Shown here one piece after another: positions 26,478-35,776 of a stretch of 64,000 bases of DNA; position 1 is the stretch's first letter; each line of letters starts with the position of its first letter. The translations under genes were made by a program, and so were the position numbers. Source of the DNA: Caenimonas sp. SL110 (lineage in GTDB: Bacteria; Pseudomonadota; Gammaproteobacteria; Burkholderiales; Burkholderiaceae_C); the NCBI RefSeq assembly GCF_001044395.1, contig NZ_JANU01000010.1, positions 1-64,000 on the forward strand, given 5' to 3'. The notes under the pieces are model-generated. The model did no database searches. It was not told the origin of the DNA and saw only the letters and a list, made by a program, of their open reading frames with translations.

Positions 26478-27323
26478 CTACGCGGTCACCGGCTCGGACT
26501 GTTGCTGGGCTGCGGATTCCAGCGCAGCGACTTCGTGCGAGTCGATGGAGACGGCGCGCAAGGTGCGGGGCTCGGCCGGATCGAAGGTGGTGCGCGCATG
26601 CTGCAGCATCACGTTGTCCCACAGGATCAGGTCGTGCAGCTGCCACACGTGCGTGTAGATGAATTCCTCGCGCTCGATCTGCGCCCACAGCTGCTTGAGC
26701 ATGGCGCGAAACTCCGGACGCTCCATGCCCGGTATGTCCTTGGTGACCGCGCGGCTGGCCATCAGCACCGGCTTGCCGGTCGGGCCGTGGTGCCCGACGA
26801 TTGGCCGCGTGTGCTCGTCGAGCCACTGCTGACCGTCGCGCTCATACGCCACTGCGTGACGGGCGCACAGGTTGTCGATGCGCGCGCGCATCGACGCAGG
26901 CAGCGCCTCGTAGGCGGCGTTGGCGTTTGAAAAAAGCGTGTTGCCGCCTGATTTGGGCAACTGCAATGCATGCAGCGAACGCGCCTTGAGCGGCCACTCC
27001 AGGAACGTGAGGTCCGAGTGGAATGACAGCTCGCCATCGCCAAAGATCACGTCGCCGTTGCGATTGGACACCAGCGCCGAACGGCGGCCGGCCTTGGCAT
27101 AACCCTTGCCGCCACGCGCGGAGATCACGCCGATCAGCTCGCACAGGCGCTCCTGCTGCGATTCGGACAGTTCCTGCCCGCGAAACAGCACGAGGTGGTA
27201 GCGCTCGTAGGCTTCGCGAATGGCAGCGGCGACTTGCGGACTGTCCACATCGCGAGGATCGACGCCGATCAGCTCGCAGCCCACGTGAGCAGAGAGGGGG
27301 CGCATGGAAATGTTTGTATTCAT
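26478..27323 (-). CDS. TauD/TfdA-family Fe(II)/2-oxoglutarate dioxygenase
   Basis: 281 residues. The iron-binding triad is H102-x-D104 (SFHSDLTF) and H242 (LQHARTTF), with a 2-oxoglutarate-binding arginine in EPRTLRAV (R253). These enzymes hydroxylate a carbon next to a sulfonate, ether or carboxylate group and often release sulfite or an aldehyde. It is the first gene of the minus-strand operon, divergent from the IclR regulator with about 120 bases between. A start four codons upstream (27335) is possible, and an AGGAG sits close to ATG 27323. It probably initiates the pathway. Confidence 0.85.
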   Translation of the reverse strand: MNTNISMRPLSAHVGCELIGVDPRDVDSPQVAAAIREAYERYHLVLFRGQELSESQQERLCELIGVISARGGKGYAKAGRRSALVSNRNGDVIFGDGELSFHSDLTFLEWPLKARSLHALQLPKSGGNTLFSNANAAYEALPASMRARIDNLCARHAVAYERDGQQWLDEHTRPIVGHHGPTGKPVLMASRAVTKDIPGMERPEFRAMLKQLWAQIEREEFIYTHVWQLHDLILWDNVMLQHARTTFDPAEPRTLRAVSIDSHEVAALESAAQQQSEPVTA

Positions 27324-27442
27324 GTCTCCTGGCATTCCTGTTTTTGAGCAGTGAAATCGATGCTAGGTGTGCCTCCGATGCAAGACAAGGCATGGCCCCT
27401 GAAGGAGTCCACATTGCGGACCAACGCTTGTAAACTGCCGGC

Positions 27443-28258
27443 ATGAGCCAGCGCCAGCCTTCCGCCAGTCCTTCCTCAGGTACCCAGAGCCTGGGACGCG
27501 CGGCCACGATTCTTCGCGAGCTCGCGACGAGGCCACGCGTTGGTTGGGGCCTGACCGAACTGGCTTCACGCTGCGGCCTCGAGAAAGCGACCACACATCG
27601 AATCCTGGCCGGACTGGTGCGCGAGCGAATGGTCGCGCGGCATCCGGATTCGCAGCGCTACCTGCCCGGACCGCTGCTGTTCGAGCTGGGTCTTGCGATC
27701 AGCGCACCGGCCAGCCTGCAGGCTGCTGCGCAGGAAAGCGTGCACCGGATCGCAGCTCGCCATGGCGGCATCTCGGCGCTGACGCTTGCCAGCGGGTATG
27801 ACGCGGTGTGCTGCGCGCACGCCGGCCAGGTCACCACCCGAGCGCTCTCGTTCGCGGTGGGAGACCGGCGGCCTATGGTGATGAATTCCGCCGGCGTGGC
27901 CATGCTCGTGTGCCTGCCCACGGCCGAGATGCGCGCAGCCATCGCCTACGGCTTGCCGCGCGCTGCGCACCTGGGTGCGGACCGGGTGCGGCTGATCCGC
28001 GACATGATCGAGCAGTCTTCCCGACTGCACTACGGACTCAACCAGAACAACACGGTCGCCGGCATCACCGGCGTTGCGATTGCAGTCCTCGATGCCACAC
28101 GCCGGCCCGTGGCGGCGCTCAGTGTTTCAGGCACCGACCGGCAGTTTCCCGGCTCCTCCATTGCCACGCTCGTCAAGGCGCTGCGCAGCGAGGTTGAAAC
28201 GCTGGGCAAGGTCTGCGCGCAAGTCGGCACGCAGGACACGAAAGCGCTGCTGGCATGA
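27443..28258 (+). CDS. IclR-family transcriptional regulator
   Basis: 271 residues. The N-terminal winged helix-turn-helix (~25-75, LTELASRCGLEKATTHRIL then RYLPGPLLFELG) precedes the IclR effector domain (LQAAAQESVHRIAARHGGIS, ending with SVSGTDRQFPGSSIATLV). It is divergent from the dioxygenase-carboxylase operon and is the likely regulator of it. Its stop overlaps the GNAT start (ATGA), so the two are co-transcribed. The effector molecule is not predictable. Confidence 0.88.
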   Translation: MSQRQPSASPSSGTQSLGRAATILRELATRPRVGWGLTELASRCGLEKATTHRILAGLVRERMVARHPDSQRYLPGPLLFELGLAISAPASLQAAAQESVHRIAARHGGISALTLASGYDAVCCAHAGQVTTRALSFAVGDRRPMVMNSAGVAMLVCLPTAEMRAAIAYGLPRAAHLGADRVRLIRDMIEQSSRLHYGLNQNNTVAGITGVAIAVLDATRRPVAALSVSGTDRQFPGSSIATLVKALRSEVETLGKVCAQVGTQDTKALLA

Positions 28259-28815
28259 TGGACCGCATGACCAGTCCCGAGATTCGCACCGTCGATCAGT
28301 TCGAGGAACCCGCCTTCACCAACCTGGTGAAGGCCATCCTTCATGACCCTGATCGCCAGGCCGTCACCGAGCGATTTTTTGCCACTGGCGGCACGCCGCC
28401 GGCCAAGTCGGGTGCGCACCAGGTGCGCGTGGGCGCATTCGAGGGCGAAGCACTGATCGGCTGGAGTCACGCATGGCTGATGCCCGGCGGCATCCTCTAC
28501 GTCTCGAATTCCGGCGTGCTGCCCGAGCGGCGCGGCCAGGGTGTGTACACCCGCCTGATCGCAGCGATCGAGGAAGAAGCACGCGCATTGGGCTGCACCC
28601 GCGTCGAGTCGCACCACCGCACGGCCAACAGCTCTGTCCTCATTGCGAAACTCAAGGCGGGCTACACGATCACCGGAACCGAGTTCTCTGCGGAGATGGG
28701 ATTGCTCGTGAAGATGTGCAAATACCTCGAACCCCGGCGTGGCGCGCTATTCGAGGCGCGTGCCGGCGTGGTCGAGGGGGTCGTGCGTCACTTCTGTCCG
28801 CCTGCTGGGTCATGA
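28255..28815 (+). CDS. GNAT-family N-acetyltransferase
   Basis: 186 residues. Acetyl-CoA-binding motif A is VLPERRGQGVYTRLIAAIEE, with the R-x-x-G-x-G/A-like RRGQGVY. Next come VESHHRTANSSVLIAKLKAGY and a short C-terminal extension. Its start overlaps the IclR stop by four bases. The 3' end overlaps the convergent gene by 28 bases. Substrate unknown. Confidence 0.78.
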   Translation: MMDRMTSPEIRTVDQFEEPAFTNLVKAILHDPDRQAVTERFFATGGTPPAKSGAHQVRVGAFEGEALIGWSHAWLMPGGILYVSNSGVLPERRGQGVYTRLIAAIEEEARALGCTRVESHHRTANSSVLIAKLKAGYTITGTEFSAEMGLLVKMCKYLEPRRGALFEARAGVVEGVVRHFCPPAGS

Positions 28816-29621
28816 GCACCCTTCGCCGCGCTGGCGACGAAGTCTCTGGCGCGTGAGCCGACGACAGCACCGAGCGCCACGGCACGCGCGTTCGCGGCAG
28901 AGATCACGCCAGTCTCGTAGGTGGAGCGCCCCTCTCCGATGCGGGCTGTGAACGCACTCACCGTTGCCGCAGCAATCCCCTTCTCTTCAAGAATCGGCAG
29001 CGATGCACTTCCGGCGTCATCTGCGCCAAACCCCGCATCGTTGAACAGCACCAGTTTGATGCCGACCTTCGCGGCGTAACCGGCCGACGGTATGCCCCCG
29101 TGCGAGCCGCTCACCACGATGGCGTCAGCGTCGCCCTCACGCGCCAGGGCGATGGAGTCCACCATCACGATCCGCTGCGTCGTGCCGGGCAAGGTCATGT
29201 CGGATCGCGTCTCCAGCATCGGCGCCGGTCGGGTGGCGGGCTCTGCTGCCGCCCTCAGCAAGTGGGCAACCTCGTTGCAGGACATACCCACTTCCACCTT
29301 GCAAGCGGCGGCGTACCTGTTCACCGCGCTGATGATTCCGCGCTGAAGCATGTCGGCCCCGTCGCCGATGCGGGCGCTCCTGCCATCGACAGCAGCCATC
29401 GCAAAGCCAAATTGCTCCGCCCAGGCAAGACCCGCGATGCCGGCCTGATCAAGCCCCATGGCCGCGTCGTGCTGTATCGCAGCGCGGGCCCCGGCCTTGA
29501 GCGTCAGGTAGGTGGTGTAGATCGCGGCATGGGAGCCGCCGATCACGACAGAGCCTGCTGTTTCGGGGCCTAATTTGGTGACGGTGGGTACCGCCAGTAC
29601 TTTCACGTTTTCAATGGGCAT
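28788..29621 (-). CDS. Unknown protein with internal tandem duplication
   Basis: 277 residues that I cannot assign to a family. It is made of two related halves, about 24-101 and 167-244. Each has G-S-H near its start (IGGSHAAI / SGSHGGIP), then an aspartate/glycine stretch (AAMGLDQAGIAGLAWAEQFG / AGFGADDAGSASLPILEEKG). Each ends with ARIGDG or ARIGEG and ISAVN or ISAAN. Each half looks like one alpha/beta unit, so the protein may be a pseudo-dimeric enzyme with paired GSH and D sites. No signal peptide. It lies between the GNAT gene and a LysR gene on the minus strand, about 80 bases downstream of the LysR stop. Confidence 0.6.
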   Translation of the reverse strand: MPIENVKVLAVPTVTKLGPETAGSVVIGGSHAAIYTTYLTLKAGARAAIQHDAAMGLDQAGIAGLAWAEQFGFAMAAVDGRSARIGDGADMLQRGIISAVNRYAAACKVEVGMSCNEVAHLLRAAAEPATRPAPMLETRSDMTLPGTTQRIVMVDSIALAREGDADAIVVSGSHGGIPSAGYAAKVGIKLVLFNDAGFGADDAGSASLPILEEKGIAAATVSAFTARIGEGRSTYETGVISAANARAVALGAVVGSRARDFVASAAKGAHDPAGGQK

Positions 29622-29698
29622 AGTGACATCACTTTGACTCAGTTGGCTTGATGGTGCATCGGGCAGTTCCCGCGTTGCGCCACCGACATCGCTTCACC

Positions 29699-30688
29699 TC
29701 ACGCACCCCCAGCCCCAAAGAACGCACTCCCGATACCCCCGTTGACTCCATCGCTCGACCCGCCCAGCTGGAACAGCTCGGAAAAGTCGCACACCGATTC
29801 AGCGATGTCCGCAATCGACGAGATCAGCTTGTTGTGCCTTGCGCCCTTGAAGCACGCGACGTAGTTGACCGGCGGCAGCGCAGGCTTGGTCCTGACCACG
29901 GCCAATGCACGTCGCTCGATGAGCGGCTTCAAACACCTCGCGGGCAGGTATGAAACACCCAGCCCCGCGACCGTCAATCCGATGAGTGCGAGCATGTTGT
30001 TGCTGCTGATGGAGTTGGCGCGCAGGAATTCCTTGGAGCGAAAGAATTCGTCGAACAGGACGGAGGTGCCCGACCTGCTCCCCTGCGAAAAGATCGTCTT
30101 TTGCGTCAGCTCCTGCAACGTCACCACGCGCGAAGTCGGCAGCATTCCGGGCTTGCACATCCACGACAGCTGCACGGCCGTGAGCTGCCTGTGCATGAAC
30201 CGCGCATCGGCCACGGCGTCGGGCACGATGATCATGTCCATCTCGTCTGCCAGCAGCTTGTCGCGCAAGCTCATGCTCGAATCCACATCGGGCTCCAGCA
30301 CGATCTTGGGGTAGTGCTCGCGTATGGCGGCGACCAGGCGCGGCAGCCATGTGATGGCAGTGAGTTCCGTCACCCCGATGCGCACCCGGCGTGCAGCCAC
30401 GCCAGGCTGGCTCAGCTGATCGATCGCGGCGTCGCGTTGTTCCAGCAGGTGCTTTGCCAGCTGCAGCACTTCCTCGCCCTTTTGGGACAGGCGCGCCTGG
30501 CGCTTGTCACGCTCGAACAGCGCCACGCCGAGCGCGGACTCGAGTTCCTGCACCCGCTTGGAGATAGCCGACTGAGTGGTGTTGAGCTTGCGCGCGGCGG
30601 CGCCGAAACCGCCCAGCTCCGAGATCCAGAAGATCGCCTCCAGCTGCTTATAGGTGAACAAGACCGGCTCCTGCGGCGACGTCGCCAT
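29699..30688 (-). CDS. LysR-type transcriptional regulator
   Basis: 329 residues. The N-terminal HTH (TYKQLEAIFWISELGGFGAA, then LNTTQSAISKRVQELE) is followed by a periplasmic-binding-protein-like effector domain (VRIGVTELTAITWLPRLVAA, then GVSYLPARCL). Start ATG 30688 (a TTG one codon earlier is less likely). Divergent from the aminotransferase-ABC-RraA operon, with an AT-rich palindrome between, so it probably controls that operon and itself. Confidence 0.9.
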   Translation of the reverse strand: MATSPQEPVLFTYKQLEAIFWISELGGFGAAARKLNTTQSAISKRVQELESALGVALFERDKRQARLSQKGEEVLQLAKHLLEQRDAAIDQLSQPGVAARRVRIGVTELTAITWLPRLVAAIREHYPKIVLEPDVDSSMSLRDKLLADEMDMIIVPDAVADARFMHRQLTAVQLSWMCKPGMLPTSRVVTLQELTQKTIFSQGSRSGTSVLFDEFFRSKEFLRANSISSNNMLALIGLTVAGLGVSYLPARCLKPLIERRALAVVRTKPALPPVNYVACFKGARHNKLISSIADIAESVCDFSELFQLGGSSDGVNGGIGSAFFGAGGA

Positions 30689-30700
30689 CAATCACTTTAA

Positions 30701-30728
30701 GCGATGCAATCTTATAAGTAAATATCGC
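30701..30728. promoter_or_regulatory. LysR operator candidate in divergent intergenic region
   Basis: A 28-base imperfect palindrome lies in the 96-base LysR/aminotransferase gap. The outer arms GCGAT (30701-30705) and ATCGC (30724-30728) share their centre exactly with the inner palindrome CTTATAAG (30711-30718). Position and symmetry fit a LysR binding site overlapping the divergent promoters. A T-rich run follows at 30729-30737. Confidence 0.5.
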
Positions 30729-30784
30729 TTTTTTTTATTATCGTGGCAGCGAACAATCGGCTTCAACAAGGAGCTCCACCCCAG

Positions 30785-31981
30785 ATGTCCATAGTTGCTG
30801 AACGCCTCAACAGCGTGAAGGTTTCGCCCAGCATGGCGGCCAAGGCCCGTGTCGATGCGCTGCGCGCCGAAGGCCGCGACATCGTCGATTTCACCATCGG
30901 CGAGCCCGACTTCCCGACGCCGGACCACATCGTCGCAGCCGGGGTGGATGCGCTGCAGGGCGGCCATACGCGCTACACCTCCGCAGCCGGCACGCCGGCA
31001 CTGCGCAGCGCCATCGCCAGCAAACTGGCACGCGAGAACCACCTCACGTTCGCACCCGAACAGGTGGTGGTGGCCTGCGGTGCCAAGCAGATCATCTTCG
31101 AGGCCCTTTCTGCATCGCTCAATGCTGGCGACGAAGTCATCGTGCCTGCGCCGTACTGGGTGTCCTATCCCGACATGGTCGCCATTCACGGTGGCGTGCC
31201 TGTGATCGTGGCGAGCGGCCCGGCTGCGGGCTTCAAGCTCACGCCCGAAATGCTCGAAGCAGCGATCACACCCCGCACGCGATGGCTCATCCTGAATTCG
31301 CCCAACAATCCCACCGGTGCGGTGTACTCGGCGCAAGAGCTGCGCGGCCTTGCCGACGTGCTCGTGCGTCATCCGCGCGTGTGGCTGCTCACCGATGAGA
31401 TCTACGAGCATTACGTTTACGGCGGTGCAAGCCATGTCTCGGTCCTGGTCGTTGCACCGGAACTCGCACCGCGAACGCTCATCGTCAACGGCATGTCCAA
31501 GACCTATGCGATGACGGGTTGGCGACTGGGCTACGGCGCAGGCCCACTGCCGCTGATGAAGGCCATCACCTTGCTGCTGTCCCAGAACACATCATGCGCT
31601 GCGTCCATGAGCCAATACGCTGCGGCCGCTGCGCTCGAAGGCCCCCAGGACTGCGTGCACAGCGCCGTGGCCCTGTTCTCGCAGCGGCGCGATCGCATGG
31701 TGGCGTTGCTCGGCCAGGTCCCCGGCATCGACTGCAGCACGCCTGATGGCGCGTTCTATGTCTTCCCGTCCGTGCAGGGCCTGCTGGGCAAGAGCGCAGG
31801 CCGCACGCTGGCGACCGACGCCGATGTCATGATGTACCTGCTCGAAGCAGCAGGCGTCGCCACCATCGACGGCACCTCCTACGGCATGCCGGGCTTTCTG
31901 CGGCTGTCATTCGCAACCTCGATGGACCGCATCGAGATCGGCTGCGAAAAAATACGTGCCGCTTGCGCCGACCTGCGCTGA
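30785..31981 (+). CDS. Class I PLP-dependent aminotransferase
   Basis: 398 residues, aspartate-aminotransferase fold: IGEPDFPTPDHI, RYTSAAGTPALRSAIA, NSPNNPTGAV with the PLP-ring asparagine, and NGMSKTYAMTGWRLGYG with the Schiff-base lysine K239. The C-terminal FLRLSFATSMD carries the carboxylate-binding arginine. AGGAG lies 11 bases before ATG 30785, while a GTG at 30743 is a weaker alternative. First gene of an operon with a polar amino-acid importer, so it probably deaminates the imported amino acid. Confidence 0.87.
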   Translation: MSIVAERLNSVKVSPSMAAKARVDALRAEGRDIVDFTIGEPDFPTPDHIVAAGVDALQGGHTRYTSAAGTPALRSAIASKLARENHLTFAPEQVVVACGAKQIIFEALSASLNAGDEVIVPAPYWVSYPDMVAIHGGVPVIVASGPAAGFKLTPEMLEAAITPRTRWLILNSPNNPTGAVYSAQELRGLADVLVRHPRVWLLTDEIYEHYVYGGASHVSVLVVAPELAPRTLIVNGMSKTYAMTGWRLGYGAGPLPLMKAITLLLSQNTSCAASMSQYAAAAALEGPQDCVHSAVALFSQRRDRMVALLGQVPGIDCSTPDGAFYVFPSVQGLLGKSAGRTLATDADVMMYLLEAAGVATIDGTSYGMPGFLRLSFATSMDRIEIGCEKIRAACADLR

Positions 31982-32032
31982 ACACCGTCCCTTTCCGTTC
32001 CATCCCACCCCTTCACCCCCCAGGAGTCATTC

Positions 32033-32854
32033 ATGTCCCGATTCATCAAATCGATCATTGCCGCCACCACCCTGCTCAGCCTTGCAGTCCCCGCACTGGC
32101 TGACCAGCTGGGCGACATCAAAAAGCGTGGCGTGCTCGTTTGCGGCACGCTAGGCACCGCCGAGCCCTTCAGCTTCGCCGACCCGGCCACGCGCGAGATT
32201 CGCGGCTACGACGTCGACTTCTGCAAGGCCATGGCCGATCGCCTGGGCGTGAAGCTGGAACTGAAGCTGGTCGCCGTCGAGGCGCGCCTGCCCGAACTGG
32301 CGCAGGGCCGGGTTGACCTGGTCGTTGCAAACCTGGGCTACTCGGCAGCGCGTGCCGAGCAGATCGACTTCAGCCACCAGTACTTCGTGAGCCAGCAAAA
32401 GATCATGGTCCGCTCGGCTGACGGCATCAAGAACTTCGCCGGCCTGAGCGGCAAAAAGATCAGCGCGCCCAAGGGCTCCTCCTCTGAACTGGCCGTCAAG
32501 GCCAAGGTGCCGGGCGGCGAGGTCGTGACCTTCCAGGACCCGCCGACGGCCTTCATGGCACTGGTGCAAAACAAGGTGGACGGCTTCGCGCTTTCGGAAC
32601 TCGCTTCGGTGCGTTTCATGCAGCAGGTCGAAGGCAAGGTCAAGCTCGAACTGATCCGTGAGTCGATGCTGTCGGAGCCGTGGGGCCTGGGCGTGAAGAA
32701 AGGCGAAGCCGCCCTGCTCAAGCAGGTCAACGACACGCTCGAATCCATGGAAAAGTCTGGCGAAGCAGCGAAACTTCACACCAAGTGGTTCGGCCCGACG
32801 ACACTGTACAAGTCCAACCGCGAGTTCCGTGTCGAACCCATCGTCTTGAAGTAA
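32033..32854 (+). CDS. Amino-acid ABC transporter substrate-binding protein
   Basis: 273 residues. A Sec signal peptide (SIIAATTLLSLAVPALA) leads into a family 3 solute-binding protein (LGDIKKRGVLVCGTLGTAEP, GYDVDFCKAMADRLG, VDLVVANLGYSAARAEQIDF). GGAG lies six to nine bases before the ATG. Periplasmic receptor for the downstream permeases and ATPase. The ligand is likely a polar amino acid. Confidence 0.9.
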   Translation: MSRFIKSIIAATTLLSLAVPALADQLGDIKKRGVLVCGTLGTAEPFSFADPATREIRGYDVDFCKAMADRLGVKLELKLVAVEARLPELAQGRVDLVVANLGYSAARAEQIDFSHQYFVSQQKIMVRSADGIKNFAGLSGKKISAPKGSSSELAVKAKVPGGEVVTFQDPPTAFMALVQNKVDGFALSELASVRFMQQVEGKVKLELIRESMLSEPWGLGVKKGEAALLKQVNDTLESMEKSGEAAKLHTKWFGPTTLYKSNREFRVEPIVLK

Positions 32855-32887
32855 GTCGACGCAGTCGCGTGGCGGTAACAGGCACCG

Positions 32888-33586
32888 ATGTTCGGCAACT
32901 TTCATCCTCTCGCCTTGCTGCAGGGCCCTCACGGCATTGAGCTGTGGGCGGGCCTGCGGCTGACGCTGTTCGCGACTCTGGCGGCCTGGCTGATCGCGTA
33001 TGGCGTGGGCATCTTGCTCGCAGCCATTCGCAGCCTGCCTTCCAAGACGGCCGACCGCGGTGTTGCAGCCTATGTTGCATACCACCGCAATGTGCCGCTG
33101 CTGGTGCAGGTGCTGTACTGGTATTTCGGCGTGGTGACGCTGCTGCCCAATTCGATCCAGCAATGGACGAACGACCACGGCGGCGGGTTCTATGCGGGCG
33201 TGGTCGCCCTGGGGCTGTGCATGGCCGCCTATGTGAGCGAAGACCTGCGCAGCGGCATGCGCACCGTGCCGCACGGCCACATCGAGGCATCTCGTGCCAT
33301 CGGCCTTACGTTTGCGCAGACGATGGCCTATGTCGTGTTGCCGCAGGCGCTGCGCGCCGCCCTTCCCGCACTGGTCAACAACAGCTTGCTGCTGTTCAAG
33401 AACACCAGCCTGCTGATGGCCATCGGCGTCGCGGAACTGACTTATGCCGCACGGCAAATCGAAGGCCAGACGTTCAAGACCTTTGAAGTGTTCACCATTG
33501 CCACCGTGATCTACCTGTCGATTTCGCTGGTGATCATGGCTACGGGCCACCTGCTCGAACAGCGCTATCGCACCCAGAGGCGCTGA
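32888..33586 (+). CDS. Amino-acid ABC transporter permease (HisMQ family)
   Basis: 232 residues with about five membrane segments. The N-terminus is LWAGLRLTLFATLAAWLIAY. The EAA loop (IEASRAIGLTFAQTMAYVVLPQALRAALP) is where the ATPase docks. It pairs with the next permease, one base downstream, to form a heterodimeric channel. Confidence 0.9.
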   Translation: MFGNFHPLALLQGPHGIELWAGLRLTLFATLAAWLIAYGVGILLAAIRSLPSKTADRGVAAYVAYHRNVPLLVQVLYWYFGVVTLLPNSIQQWTNDHGGGFYAGVVALGLCMAAYVSEDLRSGMRTVPHGHIEASRAIGLTFAQTMAYVVLPQALRAALPALVNNSLLLFKNTSLLMAIGVAELTYAARQIEGQTFKTFEVFTIATVIYLSISLVIMATGHLLEQRYRTQRR

Positions 33587-33587
33587 C

Positions 33588-34325
33588 ATGCTGGACATCA
33601 TCCAAACCTACGCAATGCTGCTGCTGGTCGGCAACTATCCCAATGGGCCGCTGGGGGGTCTGGTGCTCACGCTGGTGCTGTCGGTGCTGGGCATCCTGCT
33701 GGCATTTCCGCTGGGCGTCATCCTCGCCCTGCTTCGCACGAGTCCGTGGCCCATCCTGCGCGCCCCGGCCATCGCGGTCATCTATGTGGTGCGCGGGCTT
33801 CCGCTCATCATGTTCATCTTCTGGGCGTATTTCGGAATCCCCGCGCTACTCGGGCGTACCGTTTCGGGCTTCACGACGATGCTGTGCGCGCTGGTCATCT
33901 ATGAAAGCGCCTACCTGGCAGAAGTGATTCGCGCCGGCATCGAATCATTGCCCAAGGGCCAGGTCGAAGCGTCGCGATCGCTGGGCCTGTCCCACATGCA
34001 GACGCAGCGAATCGTCGTGCTGCCACAGGCGCTCTACAACATGCTTCCCAGCATGCTCAGCCAGTTCATCTCCACGATCAAGGAAACCTCGCTCGGCTAC
34101 GTGATCAGCGTCCAGGAGCTGACCTTTGCTGCGAACCAGGTCAACGGCATGCTGCTCACGCAGCCGTTCGAGGTCTACACCTTGCTCGCGCTGACCTATT
34201 TCATTCTCTGCTTCCTGCTCACCCACGGCGTAGGCTGGATCGAACGCCGTGTCCGCCGACGCACGCCCACGACTGCAGTGCAGCCCAGCGCAAGCCAACC
34301 CGTCGCGTCAAGAGGAACAGCATGA
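33588..34325 (+). CDS. Amino-acid ABC transporter permease (HisMQ family)
   Basis: 245 residues. Membrane segments start at [20 protein letters not shown]. The EAA loop is [20 protein letters not shown], with [20 protein letters not shown] after it. The C-terminus is a cytoplasmic Arg/Pro-rich tail. The stop overlaps the ATPase gene's ATG by four bases. Confidence 0.9.
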   Translation: MLDIIQTYAMLLLVGNYPNGPLGGLVLTLVLSVLGILLAFPLGVILALLRTSPWPILRAPAIAVIYVVRGLPLIMFIFWAYFGIPALLGRTVSGFTTMLCALVIYESAYLAEVIRAGIESLPKGQVEASRSLGLSHMQTQRIVVLPQALYNMLPSMLSQFISTIKETSLGYVISVQELTFAANQVNGMLLTQPFEVYTLLALTYFILCFLLTHGVGWIERRVRRRTPTTAVQPSASQPVASRGTA

Positions 34326-35047
34326 TCACCTTCAGCAACGTCAGCAAGTGGTACGGCGACTACCGCGCCCTCCACGAAATCGATGCAACCGTCGCACGTG
34401 GCGAAGTGGTCGTGGTCTGCGGCCCATCCGGGTCGGGCAAGTCAACGCTGATCCGCACGGTGAACCGGCTGGAGCCGATCCAGCAGGGGTCCATCACCGT
34501 CGATGGCGCGGACATGCACAGCGGCAAGGGCGACATCAACAAGATGCGCAGCCGCATCGGGTTTGTTTTCCAGCAGTTCAACCTGTTCCCGCACATGACG
34601 GCGCTGCAGAACGTCGCGCTCGGGCCGATCAAGGTTTCGGGGCTGCCTCGCAAGGAGGCGCACGAACACGCGCGCCAGTTGCTGGGCAAGGTCGGCTTGT
34701 CGACGAAGTGCGATTCGCTCCCGTCCGAATTGTCCGGCGGCCAGCAGCAGCGCGTGGCGATTGCGCGGGCGCTGGCGATGAACCCGCCCGTGATGCTGTT
34801 CGACGAACCCACCAGCGCGCTCGACCCCGAGATGGTGGGCGAGGTGCTTGCCGTGATGAAGTCGCTCGCGCGCGACGGCATGACGATGCTGTGCGTGACG
34901 CACGAAATGGGGTTCGCGCGCGAAGTCAGCGACCGCGTGTGGTTCATGGACGAGGGCCGCATCGTCGAAACCGCCACGCCCGATGAGTTTTTTACGCGGG
35001 CGTCCACACCCCGTGCGCAGAAGTTCCTGGCGGACATCCGCGGCTGA
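34322..35047 (+). CDS. Amino-acid ABC transporter ATP-binding protein (GlnQ/HisP type)
   Basis: 241 residues. Walker [11 protein letters not shown]-loop [13 protein letters not shown], signature [20 protein letters not shown], Walker [15 protein letters not shown], and the switch histidine in VTHEMGFAR. It powers uptake through the two upstream permeases. Confidence 0.93.
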   Translation: MITFSNVSKWYGDYRALHEIDATVARGEVVVVCGPSGSGKSTLIRTVNRLEPIQQGSITVDGADMHSGKGDINKMRSRIGFVFQQFNLFPHMTALQNVALGPIKVSGLPRKEAHEHARQLLGKVGLSTKCDSLPSELSGGQQQRVAIARALAMNPPVMLFDEPTSALDPEMVGEVLAVMKSLARDGMTMLCVTHEMGFAREVSDRVWFMDEGRIVETATPDEFFTRASTPRAQKFLADIRG

Positions 35048-35101
35048 ACGTGCGGCGCAAGCCGCATCCCTTCCATTCACATCCAGATTCACAGGACTCC
35101 C

Positions 35102-35776
35102 ATGATCGGACTACAGATCCTTCAACGCCGCCGCGCGGTCAGCCTCTCGCTCGCGCAGCAATTCAAGACAGTGCCGGTCGCCAACGTCAGCGACTGCATG
35201 TCGCGCATGACCGCAAGCGGCGCCCGCCTGAAGCCCATGCACGGCGGCGGCTACATGGCCGGCCCGGCGCTCACCGTGAAGGCGCGCCCCGGCGACAACC
35301 TCATGGTGCACAAGGCGCTGGAGATGGCGGTGCCCGGCGATGTGATCGTCGTGGATGCGGGCGGAGAACTCTCCAACGCGATCGTCGGCGACATCATGGT
35401 GGGCTGGGCGGTGAAGCTAGGGTTGGGCGGCTTCGTCATCAATGGCGCGATTCGCGATGCAGGACCGCTGCGCGCAGGCTCACTGCCGGTGTACGCCGCC
35501 GGCGTGACGCATCGCGGCCCCTACAAGGATGGCCCTGGTGAGATCAATGTGCCGATCAGCATCGACGGCATGGTGATCCATCCCGGCGATCTGATGATCG
35601 GCGACGAAGACGGCACCTTGTGCGTGCCCTACGACGATGTCGAAGCGCTGCTGGCAGCTGGTATCAACAAGAGCGCGCTCGAAGCAAAGATGGTGGCATC
35701 CATGGCCGACGGCACCTATGACTCGTCGTGGGTTGACGCAACGCTCAAGCGTATTGGGTGCACGATTCACGCCTGA
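35102..35776 (+). CDS. RraA-like family protein
   Basis: 224 residues of the RraA/HMG-CHA aldolase fold: VANVSDCMSR, PGDVIVVDAGGE, VINGAIRDAGPLRAG with the conserved R-D pair, PGDLMIGDEDGTLCVPY. Members of this fold with the R-D pair cleave 4-hydroxy-4-methyl-2-oxoglutarate-type oxo acids or decarboxylate oxaloacetate. Others inhibit RNase E. Next to an aminotransferase and amino-acid importer, an aldolase/decarboxylase acting on the resulting oxo acid fits best. Last gene of the operon. Confidence 0.82.
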   Translation: MIGLQILQRRRAVSLSLAQQFKTVPVANVSDCMSRMTASGARLKPMHGGGYMAGPALTVKARPGDNLMVHKALEMAVPGDVIVVDAGGELSNAIVGDIMVGWAVKLGLGGFVINGAIRDAGPLRAGSLPVYAAGVTHRGPYKDGPGEINVPISIDGMVIHPGDLMIGDEDGTLCVPYDDVEALLAAGINKSALEAKMVASMADGTYDSSWVDATLKRIGCTIHA

